From assembly GCA_946886545.1 (NCBI GenBank), contig CAMPIU010000026.1, positions 1 to 14,371 of the forward strand: DNA of 14,371 nt, read 5' to 3'. This document shows positions 1 through 7,735 of the stretch, piece after piece; positions within the stretch are counted from its first letter, which is position 1; each line of letters begins with the position of its first letter. The stretch comes from an uncultured Flavobacteriales bacterium. Lineage in GTDB: Bacteria > Bacteroidota > Bacteroidia > Flavobacteriales > Crocinitomicaceae. The notes beneath the pieces were generated by a model. It had not been told where the DNA came from, did not search any database, and worked only from the letters and a program-made list of their open reading frames with translations. The position numbers and the translations under genes were made by a program.

Positions 1-148
1 CCAAAATCACGATTTTTGCATCCGGATTTTTCCTTCTAAGTTCCAGTGCACATGCAGAGCCCACAATTCCGCTTCCAACTATCAGGAAATCAATTTCTTC
101 CAAAAGAGTAACCTTTTCCCAAAAACTGAGTTGTTTAAATTGAATCAT
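1..148 (-). CDS. FAD-dependent oxidoreductase (DAO-like), N-terminal fragment
   Basis: This is the 5' end of a gene that runs off the left edge; only about 49 codons are visible. Read on the minus strand from the ATG at 148, the protein begins MIQFKQLSFWEKVTLLEEID and continues into a beta strand and dinucleotide-binding loop FLIVGSGIVGSACALELRRK. The GSGIVG loop at about residues 25-30 is the classic GxGxxG Rossmann fingerprint for FAD/NAD binding, followed by a helix and a second strand (AKIVIL). In Bacteroidota a short N-terminal 'LSFWEK'-type helix before this fingerprint is common in D-amino-acid-oxidase/glycine-oxidase-like flavoproteins, which oxidise amines or hydroxy acids. The substrate cannot be read from this piece. 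The gene is divergent from the large repeat-protein gene at 253. There is no Shine-Dalgarno sequence, as usual in the phylum. Confidence 0.75.
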   Translation of the reverse strand, partial: MIQFKQLSFWEKVTLLEEIDFLIVGSGIVGSACALELRRKNPDAKIVIL

Positions 149-192
149 AGCAGCGAAAATGAACTTTTTTTACCGATATTTGTATGAATAAA

Positions 193-222
193 TTGAACTA
201 ATTTAAACCAAAATTAATTTCG
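193..222 (+). promoter_or_regulatory. Candidate Bacteroidota-type promoter for the large repeat-protein gene
   Basis: TTG at 193-195 and TAATTTCG at 215-222 are separated by 19 nt. The consensus known from Bacteroides and Flavobacterium is TTG, 17-23 nt, TAnnTTTG, so this is a match with one deviation (C for T). It lies 30 nt upstream of the ATG at 253, and the leader between is A-rich without a Shine-Dalgarno sequence. The role is inferred from pattern alone. Confidence 0.4.
209..216 (-). promoter_or_regulatory. Candidate -7 element for the leftward oxidoreductase gene
   Basis: On the minus strand this reads TAATTTTG, a full match to the Bacteroidota -7 consensus TAnnTTTG, about 60 nt upstream of the ATG at 148. 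No TTG (-33) element is visible at the expected spacing, so this is weak evidence. It overlaps by two bases the candidate -7 element of the rightward gene. Confidence 0.25.
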
Positions 223-252
223 GTTGTACTACGACTAGAATAAACTAAAAAC

Positions 253-3200
253 ATGAGAGTGAAACTCCTTATTTTAATTTCCTTTTTCTTTCTGACCAAT
301 TTGGTTTTTGGCCAGGCTAAGGTACCGTTTGAAGTGCGGACATTAAACAAGGCTACCGGTAAAAAAGAACCGGGCGTTGTTGTAAAAGTGTATGAAGGCG
401 GTTCTGTAACTCAAACCTTTACAAGTGATGCTTCAGGTTCTGTTGTGGTTCAGCTTGATCCGAAGAAAAAATACAAGATCGAGGTTTCGAAAGGTGGAAA
501 GGTGTCGCGTTTCTTTAATGTTGATTTAAAAAATGTAGACGCGGAATTGACTCAAAGTGCCAAACTTCCTTCCGGAAGTATTAATATGTCCTTATTTGAC
601 CAGGTTCCGGGTGTTGATTATTCCTACGTTACAAATAATCCTGCAACGGAATTTTATTACGACCCGGGAGTTTCTTCGGATGAGATCGTTTATGATGAAG
701 TACTGGCAAACAAAATGATCAATAAAGTTGAGAAGATTTTGAAGGATGCCGAAGGTGCACAAAAACAGGGGGAAGCTAACTATAATTCGATCATCAAACA
801 GGCAGATGCATTATATACCGCAAAGAAATACGAGGAAGCTTTAGCTCAATATGAGACTGCTACAAAAATCAAAGGAAAAGAATCGGAAAAACATCCGAAT
901 GATCGTATCGTTGAGATTGACGGGATTCTGAAAGCGGCTAAATCAGCCAACCTTGCAAATTCCCAATTGGATAGTGAGTACAAAGCATTGATTGCATCGG
1001 CTGACGGATTGAGAGATCAAAAAAAATACGAAGAAGCAATCAAAAGGTACAACGAAGCACTTGCTAAAAAGCAGGAACAATATCCGAAAGATGAGATTGC
1101 AAAGTGTGAAGATGCTATTGAGGCTGCTAAAAACGAAGCTGCGAATGCTGAGAAATACAATGCCGCAATGAAGGCCGGTGATGGCTTTTATACTCAGAAG
1201 AGCTGGATGGCTGCCCGTGACGAATACAAAAAAGCTTTGAAGATCAGACCCGGTGATGCGGCTGCAACTGCAAAACTGACTGATTTGGAGGGGAAATTAA
1301 ATGCGCAAAAATCAGAACAAGAGAAAAAACAAAAATACAACGATGCTGTTGCTGCGGGAGATGCGCTTCTTGCAGAAGAGAAGTGGGCGGATGCGAAAGC
1401 GAAGTATACAGAATCATTGACCTTTGAACCTGCAGCAACTTATCCGAAAGAGAAGATTAAAGAAGTAGACGCTAAATTGGTTGAAATTGCAAAAGCGAAT
1501 GCACTGAAAGAGCAAATCACCAAATTGCTTGCTGAAGGAAGTACTGCGCTTACGGCAAAGCAATATCCGGGCGCAAAAGCAAAGTTTGAACAGGTTTTAA
1601 CCCTGGACGCCGAAAATGCAGAAGCAAAATCAAAGTTGGCAGATATAGAAAAGCAATTGGAATTCGAAAAGGCAAATGCTGAAAAAATTGCAAAGGCAAA
1701 ACAATTGGTTGTTGAAGGTGATGCCTTGGATAAAACAATGAAATATGCAGATGCAAAAGGAAAATACGAGCAGTCGATTGCTTTGATTCCGGATGCAGCC
1801 GTTCAGGCTAAAATTGATGCAGTAAATGCCAAGATCCTTGCGGAAGGGAAGAAAGCGGAACAAAAAGCAAAATTTGACCAGGCGATTCTGGATGGTGATG
1901 CCGCTTTGGCGACGTCTAATTTTGAAGTCGCTAAAAAGAAATACGAAGAAGCACAATTATTGGATCCTGTGTCAACTGTTCCAAAGCAAAAACTGATTGA
2001 GCTTGGGAAGAAAGAAGTACAGGCAAATGCGGAAAAGGATAAAAACCAAAAATACCAGGAAGCCTTCAATGCCGGGATTGCCGCACTTGGTGCAAAGGAC
2101 TATGCTACAGCGAAAGAGAAATTCCTTTTAGCAACAACAACGGATAATTCCAAAAAAGAAGCGAAGGATAAATTAGCTGAAGTTGAAAAAATCATTGCTG
2201 ATAATGCTCAGGCAACAGCTCAAAAAGAAAAGTATGAAGCGGCTGTAAAAGCAGGAAATGATCTTCTTGGATTAAATAAACTTCCCGAAGCAAAGAAAAA
2301 GTTTGAAGAGGCCTCTGCTTTGGATCCTGCTCAAACGCTTCCAAAAGATAAGATCAAAGAAATTGACGGGCTGATCGAAAAAGCCGGCAAGGAAAAACAA
2401 ATCACTCAATTGTTAGCTGAAGGTGCGGCAGCTTTGGGTAAAAAAGATCTGGGCGGAGCAAAAACAAAATATCAGCAAGTACTGGCGATAGAACCTACAA
2501 ATTCAACGGCGTCTGAAAAGATGCTGGAGATCTCAAAACTGGAGAACGATCAGGCAAGTGAAGCTCAAAAACAAGTTGCTTTTGAAAAATTGATGGCTGA
2601 AGGAATGGCATTCCAGAACCAAAACAAATACGCAGAAGCAAAACAAAAATACCTGGAAGCAAAAGCAATTAAATCTGACGTCAATGTTGAGAAAGCGATT
2701 GTTTGGTGTGATAAGAAAATTGCAGAAGAACTGAAAGATGCCGAGTTGAATAAAAAATACAACGCAGTTTTAGCAGAAGCAAAAGAATTGGAAGCTGCTA
2801 AAAAATACGACGATGCAATTGCTAAGTACAATGAAGCCCTTGCAATCAAAAACGAACAGGAGCCGAAAAACCGTATCCAGGCAATTAATGAATTGAAAAA
2901 TCAAAATGCTGAACAACAAAAAGTAGAACAGGATTATTTGGCCGCGATCAAAAAAGGAGACGATTTGGTGTCAGAAAAAAAATACCTTGAAGCAATTAAG
3001 TCATACAATGCCGCCCTGGTTTTAAAACCATACGAAAAGCTTCCCGTTGAAAAAGCGGAGAATGCCAAAAAACTTTCCGAACAGGAAACCAGTGATGGTG
3101 ATCAGGCTTATCAGAAAATAATTGATGTTGGAAATAAAGCTTTTGATGAGAAGAATTATGTAAAGGCAAAGGAGATGTTTAATCGCGCTGCTAACTTCAG

Positions 3201-5634
3201 ACCTGCAGATCAATATCCAAAACAAAAATTACAGAAAATAGAGGAGCTTGAAAAAGAAGAAAAATCAGCTCAGGACCAGCAAAATCAATTTGCAAAAAAA
3301 ATGGCTGAAGCCGACGGTCTGGCAAAAGCAAATAAATTGGAAGACGCGATCAGCGCTTATAAAGTTGCCAAGACTATTAAGCCGGATGATTTGACTCCGG
3401 ACCAGCGTATTTCGGAACTCCAGGCTTTAATTTCAAATAAAGTTGATCCTGCTGTAGAACAACAGAAATTATATGATGCAGCAATGTCGAGAGGTAACAA
3501 TGCTGCGTTCAGCAAGGATTATAACGGTGCGATTTCTCAATATGAAGAAGCATTGAGACACAAAGCAAAAGATCAAACAGCGATTAATAAAATTGCTGAA
3601 ATGCGCCAGATACTGGATGATCTTGCTAAAGAAAATGCAGCAAACAAAGAGCTTCAATCTCTTGTTGCTGTTGCTGACCAGGAATTTAATAACGGTAAAT
3701 GGTCTGCTGCGAAATCGGCATACGATAATATATTGGCTAAATATCCTTCTAATGCTTATGCTTACGAACAAGCAAAGAAATGCGAGATCAAACTGAAAGA
3801 AGAAAGAGATGCGGATTTGGATCGCGTTTACAGAAATATTATCAGCAGTGCAGACGATAAATTTGAGAATAAAAATTACACAAAAGCAAAAGAGCTTTAC
3901 GAACGTGCGAGAACTCAAAGACCATCTGATCCTTATCCGGTACAAAAGTTGAGAGAGATCCAAAATATCGAGAATCCGCCTGTTTCAACCGTAATAAAGC
4001 AGGAACCTAAAACAAGTACACTCGAGTTGAAAAGCCTGGGAGAGGAAACAGATAATTCCCTGACGGACGGTGCTAAAAGATTAGAGCAAGCTTCAAGAAC
4101 CCGTAAGGGGAGAGCTTCCAGGAAAATGATTGAAAAACTTCGTGGGACGACTGATCGGAATGGGGAATTGGCTGAGAAACAAAATAACCGGGCATTATCT
4201 GCAGACAGTACTTTTGGTGAGATCCGAATCGACAACACCATCAGAAATGAGCAATCGAATGCAAAAGTGCAGAACAATGTGGATGTAATGGAAACTAAAA
4301 CCAAAACATTGATCAAAAGTTCGGAAGAAAGCGGGACGATTAAAGAATTGAATATCGTGAATCAGAAAGAGCAGCTGGAAGCCGCAACTGAAGCTGTAAT
4401 CCTAAGCAACAGTATTCTTGATGGTGCAGCAGTTGATAATGACGAAGTGCTTAAAAAGGCAACGAATAATTTAGGGGCTACAAACACGAAAATGGGTGAG
4501 GATACTTATTCGGAAATCGTTAAAAATGAGACTGTTTATTCCGATATAAAGATCAACCAGGAGAAGAATTCAATTGATGATTTTGAACAGCGTTTGGCTG
4601 AGGAAAAAAAGGTGCGTGAGGCTTCAATAGTTCAGGAAGAACTGGCAGTAGAGAATGGTAAAAGAGCTGATGCAAAAACTGTTGAAACAAAACAGGTCTT
4701 AACTCAGGTCGAAAATAATATTTCTGTTAAGACCACGGAGGATAAAAAGCTTCCTGAAAACAACGACAATAAATTGAAAGAGATCGAAAAGCTTCAGTCA
4801 GAAAACAATATTAAAAATGAGAATGCACATGTTGAAAACACTCAGAGGTTTGCTGAAAAAGCAAGTGAAATGGAGCGTGTAACTTCAGAAGCTATATCTG
4901 ATAGAATTGATGCTCACAATGATAATATTGAAATAGTTGTGAACTCAAGAGATCGGAAAATAGAACTTGATCGGGCGGATTATAACAAAGCCTACATTAA
5001 GAACATTGAGAACAAACAAGTGCTTACTGAAAAAGTAAAGGAAATTGAAAAAAGAGAAGAACTCCCTTCGATTGCTGCAGTTGAAAATAAAAAGAATTTC
5101 AATGAACTTCAAAATACAAGTACTCAAACTCAATTGGATCAGCAAAAGGTGAATGATGAAAAGATCGTAGAGAATAAAGATAAGATCACAAATATTCAAA
5201 CTCAGATACAGGATAATGCAGGTCAGAATACACAAGCAACAGAGAATGATTTGTTGATTAAAAATTCTAAGAAAGAGCTTGGAACAACCAACAGAATTCA
5301 GTCGGAAAAAAGTGATGCAAGAGCTGTATCTACCAAAAGTGCAATTGATGAAATTGAATCGACACCGCAGGTAAAATCCACAAGTGGTGCTTATGATGTG
5401 GATCTTTCAAAATACAAGGAAGGTGTAAACCAGGAACAATTCGATCAACTTGGACCCGATGGTTTGGTTTCCGCTGTTGTTACCAGAAGAGTGGTAGTGA
5501 CAGATGGGAAAGCGAATATTTACATCCGAACTCAGACAATGGATATGCTGACTTTTTCCAAAAACGGACAGCCATGTACGGAATTGGTTTGGCAGCGCGA
5601 AACACAGGATGCCAAGTTAAAACGCAATTATTAA
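253..5634 (+). CDS. Giant exported TPR-like repeat protein with charged tail and small C-terminal domain
   Basis: A 1793-residue protein of unknown function. Residues 1-20 look like a Sec signal peptide (MRVK, then a hydrophobic run, ending VFG before QA), so the product should be periplasmic or surface-exposed. Residues 22-105 look beta-rich and may be a carboxypeptidase-regulatory or CNA-B-like domain. Residues about 176-1241 hold about 18 repeats of about 59 residues, each with a TPR-like helix pair (pattern Y..A...GD.L...K.Y..AK..Y..A) and a charged helical spacer, often with a YPK.KI.EI core. Residues about 1242-1710 are charged, rich in Asn, Lys and Glu, and probably coiled or disordered. 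Residues about 1712-1793 form a compact tail domain (DLSKYKEG, RRVVVTDGKANIYI, FSKNG, W..ET). The gene is flanked by a candidate promoter and a strong palindromic terminator, so it is probably monocistronic. TPR arrays usually scaffold other proteins; partners are unknown. The reading frame is intact over its whole length, and the first ATG gives a good signal peptide. Confidence 0.9.
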   Translation: MRVKLLILISFFFLTNLVFGQAKVPFEVRTLNKATGKKEPGVVVKVYEGGSVTQTFTSDASGSVVVQLDPKKKYKIEVSKGGKVSRFFNVDLKNVDAELTQSAKLPSGSINMSLFDQVPGVDYSYVTNNPATEFYYDPGVSSDEIVYDEVLANKMINKVEKILKDAEGAQKQGEANYNSIIKQADALYTAKKYEEALAQYETATKIKGKESEKHPNDRIVEIDGILKAAKSANLANSQLDSEYKALIASADGLRDQKKYEEAIKRYNEALAKKQEQYPKDEIAKCEDAIEAAKNEAANAEKYNAAMKAGDGFYTQKSWMAARDEYKKALKIRPGDAAATAKLTDLEGKLNAQKSEQEKKQKYNDAVAAGDALLAEEKWADAKAKYTESLTFEPAATYPKEKIKEVDAKLVEIAKANALKEQITKLLAEGSTALTAKQYPGAKAKFEQVLTLDAENAEAKSKLADIEKQLEFEKANAEKIAKAKQLVVEGDALDKTMKYADAKGKYEQSIALIPDAAVQAKIDAVNAKILAEGKKAEQKAKFDQAILDGDAALATSNFEVAKKKYEEAQLLDPVSTVPKQKLIELGKKEVQANAEKDKNQKYQEAFNAGIAALGAKDYATAKEKFLLATTTDNSKKEAKDKLAEVEKIIADNAQATAQKEKYEAAVKAGNDLLGLNKLPEAKKKFEEASALDPAQTLPKDKIKEIDGLIEKAGKEKQITQLLAEGAAALGKKDLGGAKTKYQQVLAIEPTNSTASEKMLEISKLENDQASEAQKQVAFEKLMAEGMAFQNQNKYAEAKQKYLEAKAIKSDVNVEKAIVWCDKKIAEELKDAELNKKYNAVLAEAKELEAAKKYDDAIAKYNEALAIKNEQEPKNRIQAINELKNQNAEQQKVEQDYLAAIKKGDDLVSEKKYLEAIKSYNAALVLKPYEKLPVEKAENAKKLSEQETSDGDQAYQKIIDVGNKAFDEKNYVKAKEMFNRAANFRPADQYPKQKLQKIEELEKEEKSAQDQQNQFAKKMAEADGLAKANKLEDAISAYKVAKTIKPDDLTPDQRISELQALISNKVDPAVEQQKLYDAAMSRGNNAAFSKDYNGAISQYEEALRHKAKDQTAINKIAEMRQILDDLAKENAANKELQSLVAVADQEFNNGKWSAAKSAYDNILAKYPSNAYAYEQAKKCEIKLKEERDADLDRVYRNIISSADDKFENKNYTKAKELYERARTQRPSDPYPVQKLREIQNIENPPVSTVIKQEPKTSTLELKSLGEETDNSLTDGAKRLEQASRTRKGRASRKMIEKLRGTTDRNGELAEKQNNRALSADSTFGEIRIDNTIRNEQSNAKVQNNVDVMETKTKTLIKSSEESGTIKELNIVNQKEQLEAATEAVILSNSILDGAAVDNDEVLKKATNNLGATNTKMGEDTYSEIVKNETVYSDIKINQEKNSIDDFEQRLAEEKKVREASIVQEELAVENGKRADAKTVETKQVLTQVENNISVKTTEDKKLPENNDNKLKEIEKLQSENNIKNENAHVENTQRFAEKASEMERVTSEAISDRIDAHNDNIEIVVNSRDRKIELDRADYNKAYIKNIENKQVLTEKVKEIEKREELPSIAAVENKKNFNELQNTSTQTQLDQQKVNDEKIVENKDKITNIQTQIQDNAGQNTQATENDLLIKNSKKELGTTNRIQSEKSDARAVSTKSAIDEIESTPQVKSTSGAYDVDLSKYKEGVNQEQFDQLGPDGLVSAVVTRRVVVTDGKANIYIRTQTMDMLTFSKNGQPCTELVWQRETQDAKLKRNY
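778..3978 (+). repeat. About 18 tandem TPR-like repeats of about 59 codons
   Basis: Within the large secreted protein, units begin near residue 176 (YNSIIKQADALYTAKKYEEA) and end near residue 1241. Examples of unit starts are KYNDAVAAGDALLAEEKWAD, KYEAAVKAGNDLLGLNKLPE and AYQKIIDVGNKAFDEKNYVK. About 1066 residues divided by 18 units gives about 59 residues per unit, longer than a 34-residue TPR because each unit carries an extra charged helical spacer. The repeats are clear at protein level but diverged from each other, so they are old rather than recently expanded. Confidence 0.8.
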
Positions 5635-5651
5635 AAGATTCTTTTAATTAT

Positions 5652-5691
5652 AAACATACAGGGGCGGATAATTATCCGCCCCTGTATGTTT
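5652..5691 (+). terminator. Perfect 40-bp palindrome, rho-independent terminator
   Basis: Bases 5652-5671 are the exact reverse complement of 5672-5691; every one of 20 pairs matches, with a GGGGCGG/CCGCCCC core. In RNA it would fold into a very stable hairpin with an AAUU loop, and the right arm runs into a T-rich stretch (GTTTTATTG). It begins 18 nt after the stop codon of the large repeat protein and most likely ends that transcript before mpl. A smaller, AT-only inverted repeat (5630-5648) lies across the stop codon. Confidence 0.85.
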
Positions 5692-5710
5692 TATTGTACA
5701 TCAATTCCAC

Positions 5711-5718
5711 TAATTTCG
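5711..5718 (+). promoter_or_regulatory. Candidate -7 element upstream of mpl
   Basis: TAATTTCG, the same one-off variant of TAnnTTTG found before the large repeat-protein gene, lies 24 nt upstream of the mpl ATG at 5743. The nearest upstream TTG (5694-5696) is only 14 nt away, shorter than usual, so the full promoter is unproven. A promoter is expected here because a strong terminator separates mpl from the preceding gene. Confidence 0.3.
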
Positions 5719-5742
5719 TTTTCAATTAAATTTCCTGATTTT

Positions 5743-7110
5743 ATGAATGTTCATTTTATTGCAATTGGAGGAAGTGCAATGCACAATTTGGCAATTGCCT
5801 TGTCTCGAAAAGGAGCTAAAGTAACAGGTTCCGATGATGAAATATTTGAACCTTCAAAAACCAGACTTGAAAAGCAGGAAATTTTGCCGGATACAATCGG
5901 TTGGTTTCCTGAAAAGATCACAAGTGATTTGGATGCTGTTATCCTGGGAATGCACGCAAGAGAAGATAATCCGGAGCTTTTGAAAGCGAAGGAATTGAAT
6001 CTCCCGATCTACTCGTACCCGGAATATTTATATGAACAAAGCAAAGATAAATACCGGATTGTGATTGGCGGAAGCCATGGCAAAACAACCATTACTTCAA
6101 TGCTGCTTCACGTAGTCAATGAATTGGGGCTGAATGTGGATTATATGGTTGGAGCACAACTGGAAGGGTATGATTGCATGGTGAAACTTTCCGAAGAAGC
6201 CGAATTCATGATCCTGGAAGGGGATGAGTACCTGAGTTCACCTATTGACAGAAGACCGAAATTTCATCTTTACAAACCAAATACGGCTTTAATTAGTGGG
6301 ATTGCCTGGGATCATATCAATGTGTTCCCGACATGGGAGAATTATGTTGACCAGTTCAGAAAGTTCTGTGAAGTGATTGAGCCGGATGGCAAGCTGATCT
6401 ATAACGTGGAAGATTCTGCGTTGAAAAGTCTGGGGGAAGAGTTTGAAACAAAACTGGAAACAATTCCTTATCAAACACCGACCTACCGGATTACCGAGAC
6501 AGGAACGATCATGACATATGGCGGAAAGGAATATGAGTTATTGATTTTCGGAGCACATAATTTACAGAACCTGGTAGGAGCAATGCGACTGGCTGAATCT
6601 ATGAGTATTTCAAATCATGACTTCCTGAATGCTGTCAGAACCTTCAAAGGTGCCGGAAAACGGCTTCAAAAAGTGGCAGAGAAGGATTCATTCACCATGT
6701 TCAAAGATTTCGCACATTCACCTTCCAAATTAAAAGCGACGACCTCTGCTGTTAAAGAGCAGTACCCGGATCGAAATGTGGTTGCTTGTATGGAGTTGCA
6801 TACATTCTCTTCTTTGAGAAAAGAGTTTTTACCACTTTATGACGGAGCTATGAATGCTGCTGATGAAGCACTGGTTTATTTCAGCCCGGCAGTGGTTGCT
6901 CATAAGAAGCTGGACCCTTTGACAACAGAACAGGTTCAGTCAGCTTTCGGAGGAAAGGTGAAAGTCGTGAATAACACACAGGAAGTCCTTGATTTTATCA
7001 CTGATAAGAACTGGAACAATTCAGTTTTACTGATGATGTCCTCCGGAAACTTTGATGGAATAGACTACGAAAAATTGGGTACTGAATTAGTACTGGGACT
7101 ATCTGAATAG
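5743..7110 (+). CDS. mpl: UDP-N-acetylmuramate:L-Ala-gamma-D-Glu-meso-DAP ligase (Mpl-type Mur ligase)
   Basis: A cytoplasmic Mur ligase of 455 residues. Mpl enzymes use ATP to join a murein tripeptide recovered from old wall to UDP-MurNAc, returning it to peptidoglycan synthesis. Visible motifs: N-terminal UDP-binding loop HFIAIGGSAMHNLA (4-17); ATP P-loop GGSHGKTT (109-116), with Ser where many relatives have Thr; acidic metal motif EGDE (159-162); WDH (189-191); GAHNLQN (270-276); FKGAGKR (301-307); and the ligand-binding KDFAHSPSK (321-329) of the C-terminal domain. The length is close to E. coli Mpl (457). The frame is open upstream to an ATG at 5686, but that codon lies inside the terminator palindrome and the added residues fit no Mur ligase, so 5743 was chosen. 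Bacteroidota copies are often annotated 'peptidoglycan synthetase'. MurC is the main alternative, but the DFAHSPSK form fits Mpl better. It converges on the next gene with only 10 nt between stops. Confidence 0.85.
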   Translation: MNVHFIAIGGSAMHNLAIALSRKGAKVTGSDDEIFEPSKTRLEKQEILPDTIGWFPEKITSDLDAVILGMHAREDNPELLKAKELNLPIYSYPEYLYEQSKDKYRIVIGGSHGKTTITSMLLHVVNELGLNVDYMVGAQLEGYDCMVKLSEEAEFMILEGDEYLSSPIDRRPKFHLYKPNTALISGIAWDHINVFPTWENYVDQFRKFCEVIEPDGKLIYNVEDSALKSLGEEFETKLETIPYQTPTYRITETGTIMTYGGKEYELLIFGAHNLQNLVGAMRLAESMSISNHDFLNAVRTFKGAGKRLQKVAEKDSFTMFKDFAHSPSKLKATTSAVKEQYPDRNVVACMELHTFSSLRKEFLPLYDGAMNAADEALVYFSPAVVAHKKLDPLTTEQVQSAFGGKVKVVNNTQEVLDFITDKNWNNSVLLMMSSGNFDGIDYEKLGTELVLGLSE

Positions 7111-7120
7111 ATTTATGAGC

Positions 7121-7690
7121 TTATAAAGTTCTCTGTTTGAACAAAACCCTTCTAAACACAACGGTTAGAATAATTGCGTTGATCGTTGAAAGCAAAAGCA
7201 TTCCCAATAAGGAAATCGTCATGGTAGACGAAGGATTGAAAATGGCTTTTTGATTAGCAATTGCCTTGTCAAATATTTCTTTTCGCGTTAAGGTTTCCAT
7301 TTCAGGACTTTTACGCAATTCTTTCATCTGCTTCGGGTCATCCAGCATTTTATTTACCTGTTGTTCTGCTACGGCTAATTGTCTTGCATTATAAGCAGGG
7401 TCAATTTTAGCATAATAGAGATAAATCAATCCTGAAACAATAACGGTATAAACCAATCCTCCTCCCAAAGTGTTCTTAATATCGCCTAATGCACTGCTTT
7501 CAGCTCTTACTTCCCGTCTTTTTTCCGCCAAAGTGCCAAGGGTCATTGCAAGAAGTAAACAAAGAATATTCCACATAACCTGGAATTTCACTTCGTTTTC
7601 GTTTTGTAAAATCTGAGCATAAAAGAATGACATCTTCCCAAGAAACCAAATTCCTGCAAAGAGAATTGCGATTTTTAATGAAACTCTCAT
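7121..7690 (-). CDS. DUF4199-type integral membrane protein
   Basis: A 189-residue protein with four predicted membrane helices (about residues 5-25, 35-54, 75-94 and 156-180). Between helices 3 and 4 lies a soluble charged stretch of about 60 residues that starts with YYAKIDPAY. This layout, two N-terminal helices, a YYxxIDP junction, an amphipathic loop and a final helix, matches the Bacteroidota family DUF4199, whose function is not known. The gene lies 45 nt downstream of rho on the same strand, with a terminator hairpin ending only 16 nt before its ATG. No separate promoter is visible in that gap, so it may be read by leakage from rho. Its 3' end faces mpl with 10 nt between stop codons and no clear terminator, so the two transcripts probably overlap. 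Confidence 0.8.
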   Translation of the reverse strand: MRVSLKIAILFAGIWFLGKMSFFYAQILQNENEVKFQVMWNILCLLLAMTLGTLAEKRREVRAESSALGDIKNTLGGGLVYTVIVSGLIYLYYAKIDPAYNARQLAVAEQQVNKMLDDPKQMKELRKSPEMETLTRKEIFDKAIANQKAIFNPSSTMTISLLGMLLLSTINAIILTVVFRRVLFKQRTL

Positions 7691-7706
7691 AGTATGTATA
7701 AGAATA

Positions 7707-7729
7707 AAAGTCCCGCGAAGCAGGACTTT
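7707..7729 (-). terminator. Intrinsic terminator hairpin after rho
   Basis: Read on the minus strand, AAAGTCCTGC pairs with GCGGGACTTT around a TTC loop (10 pairs including one G-T), followed by a T-rich run (TTTTATTCTT). It sits 7 nt after the rho stop codon and 16 nt before the ATG of the DUF4199 gene. It therefore either ends the rho message or acts as a partial terminator within a rho-DUF4199 transcript. Confidence 0.75.
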
Positions 7730-7735
7730 AATAAT

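Noticed and set aside
3469..3963. 164-codon open frame antisense to the giant repeat gene
   Set aside because: It lies wholly opposite a strongly coding, repeat-bearing frame. Its Phe/Ile/Ser/Cys-rich translation is what Lys/Glu/Asn/Ala codons give on the other strand, and no motif is visible.
778..3978. Possible CRISPR or recent DNA satellite, because of regular spacing
   Set aside because: The periodicity is at protein level, in frame, with heavily diverged DNA between units and no constant repeat with unique spacers.
5686..5742. Upstream ATG extending mpl by 19 residues
   Set aside because: The ATG lies inside the terminator palindrome, so it would be paired in RNA, and the extra residues precede the normal Mur-ligase N-terminus.
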